Source: Nymphaea colorata
Lineage: Eukaryota > Streptophyta > Magnoliopsida > Nymphaeales > Nymphaeaceae
Length of the DNA stretch: 64,000 nucleotides
Direction of reading: 5' to 3'
Assembly: GCF_008831285.2 (NCBI RefSeq)
Contig: NC_045140.1
Coordinates: forward strand, 15,932,370-15,996,369
Shown here: piece by piece, positions 62,721 through 64,000 of the stretch
Numbering within the stretch: the first letter of the stretch is position 1
Layout of the letters: each line of letters opens with the position of its first letter
Position numbers and translations under genes: made by a program
The notes under the pieces: model-generated
What the model saw: only the letters and a program-made list of their open reading frames with translations
Database searches by the model: none
What the model was told of the DNA's origin: nothing

Positions 62721-64000
62721 AAATAGCTTAAACTAAAACATGATTTACACAACATTAGTGTCTATAAACACATTAATAAGTTTACATTTTGTTTGAAATA
62801 CATGTTAATGCAAGTTTAAGAGATCTGGTTTTTATCCATTATCCAAGTGGTGTAGTATTTTTATTACTATATATACAAACACGAACAAACCATTGAAAGA
62901 TGGGTACGCCGGTAACCTTTGTGGTAGACACCGAGCTGGGCCCTCTTAGCTCACCCCAGTGGTTGTCAAGGCTGAAGAGACCAAAGTCAGGTCCATGTCC
63001 ACCAAAAGCCCGACCTGGATCTTGTCAGGCCAAACCAGGGCCCTTTAACAGTTCATGAGCTGAGGTCCCAAGTACGGCTGGACCAAGCCTGCGGGCTTCC
63101 ATTTGGTGAGACTTTGGATCGTTAGCGCAACCACATAAGCACCTTCCGGTGGTAAAAACTTAGGAGATCTGATAAAGAATTTCGACTGTAGATCTATTAT
63201 TGAGTCCAATTAGTATCTGGAACTTAGTATTGGGAGCTGTTTGTGGTTCACTGTGTATATATAATGTATATACTTGGTGCATTACTTAGAAGCGATTCAT
63301 CTTAATAGGAAAATGGCATGCATGGTAGGAGATGAAGAGGCATGACGATGGACCTTAATGATGAAAGAAGGCATGCAGCACTCGTGGATGAAACTGGTAG
63401 TGCTCTCAAACTCAAACGAGTGCATGGTCGTCACATGGTGGTGGAATGGTGAGAGCATGCGAGATGCTCAGAGTATGGAGCTCCTGCGAAGCTATCCATG
63501 GCGGGGATCGTCTCTGTGGAGCTATGGTGCACTAGGGTTTGCAGTGGCTACCAAGATCGGCTTTGGTGGCAGCGAGCAGCAGGAGGAAGAAAAAGAGGAA
63601 GAGGATAACAACGAATGGGCATGACAGAGAGTAAGATTACAACATAGTGAAAGGGATAGGTGGTGTTGGACTGCTAGGCAATTGGAGATGGATCTGAGTC
63701 GCACTTTTAGAAATATTCAGCTATGAACAGATCGGGTGTGGCAGGCCTCTAGACCTTAGGAGCAGGCAGATCTGTTCCTTCTCTCTTGTTTTTTTGTTCT
63801 GTTTGTTTTTTATTCCTAAAAAGTGCACTCAGGTTCTTGTGGCTGAATGGAGTAAAACAAGAAGTTACTGTTTCAGATTTGGAAGTTTTTCATTTGGGAG
63901 CATGCTTGCATCCATAGTCTTAAAAGGGGGGTTTTCATTTTCTGCTTTGCCTAAGTGGTAGCCTGGTAGTGGCACTAGAAAGAGGAAAGCAATTTCAAAA
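62721..64000. other. Intergenic, no gene recognised
   Basis: 62880-63140 is GC-richer, with AGGTCC/GGGCCC words and no coding match. 63340-63630 has an open frame ending in a Glu-rich stretch, but no recognisable domain. Confidence 0.35.

Noticed and set aside
63358-63624. 88-codon plus-strand reading frame ending in a Glu-rich stretch
   Set aside because: No family resemblance, no supporting splice or promoter signal.

Overview
This is a window of plant nuclear DNA. It has AT-rich intergenic sequence, many GA/CT and TA microsatellites, intron-bearing gene fragments with GT-AG borders, and two clearly angiosperm genes. The very GC-rich, G/C-ending codons of the intronless GRAS gene would suit a monocot or an early-diverging angiosperm, but the sequence does not settle the lineage. 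Only two loci look intact and functional: (1) a two-exon, membrane-anchored glycoside hydrolase family 43 gene (42037-45315, +), of the type that trims type II arabinogalactan in the Golgi; and (2) a SHORT-ROOT (SHR) GRAS transcription factor (51870-53393, +) with a CT-rich leader and a small upstream reading frame that overlaps its start codon.

Region by region. 1-9.6 kb holds a mosaic of broken exons, all on the minus strand and from at least four unrelated nuclear genes: a plastid-type cysteine desulfurase (1-152), an LRR receptor kinase ectodomain exon (2511-2762), a CENP-E-like kinesin-7 motor domain in two blocks (4781-5245 and 8150-9087), and, between those blocks, three exons of an At1g32220-type NAD(P)-binding protein (about 5550-6726). 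Introns are kept, so the copying was at the DNA level. A Helitron, a Pack-type transposon or an old nested insertion could explain it. 12.0-13.7 kb is a degenerate tandem array.

16.8-34.3 kb is dominated by a large direct duplication (16795-22945 and 25542-32760). The first copy starts exactly at a 100-N gap, which raises the question of a haplotype or assembly duplication. Each copy carries a 259-260 bp hAT-type MITE with a perfect 8-bp target-site duplication, a broken MOB1 exon and a cluster of ACCGGTAT/AGCGGT dyad motifs. A third, more diverged MOB1 fragment (33899-34235) lies downstream, and a broken HIR (hypersensitive-induced reaction protein) exon lies between the two copies. 35.8-36.4 kb holds a decayed Ty1/copia gag.

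38-64 kb contains the two intact genes separated by repeat-rich spacers. It ends with a palindromic TA-rich structure (62.14-62.53 kb). The two intact genes are not obviously linked in function (wall glycan trimming and root radial patterning). No tRNA, rRNA, CRISPR or operon-like structure was seen. All family assignments were made by eye from remembered motifs, without any database search.
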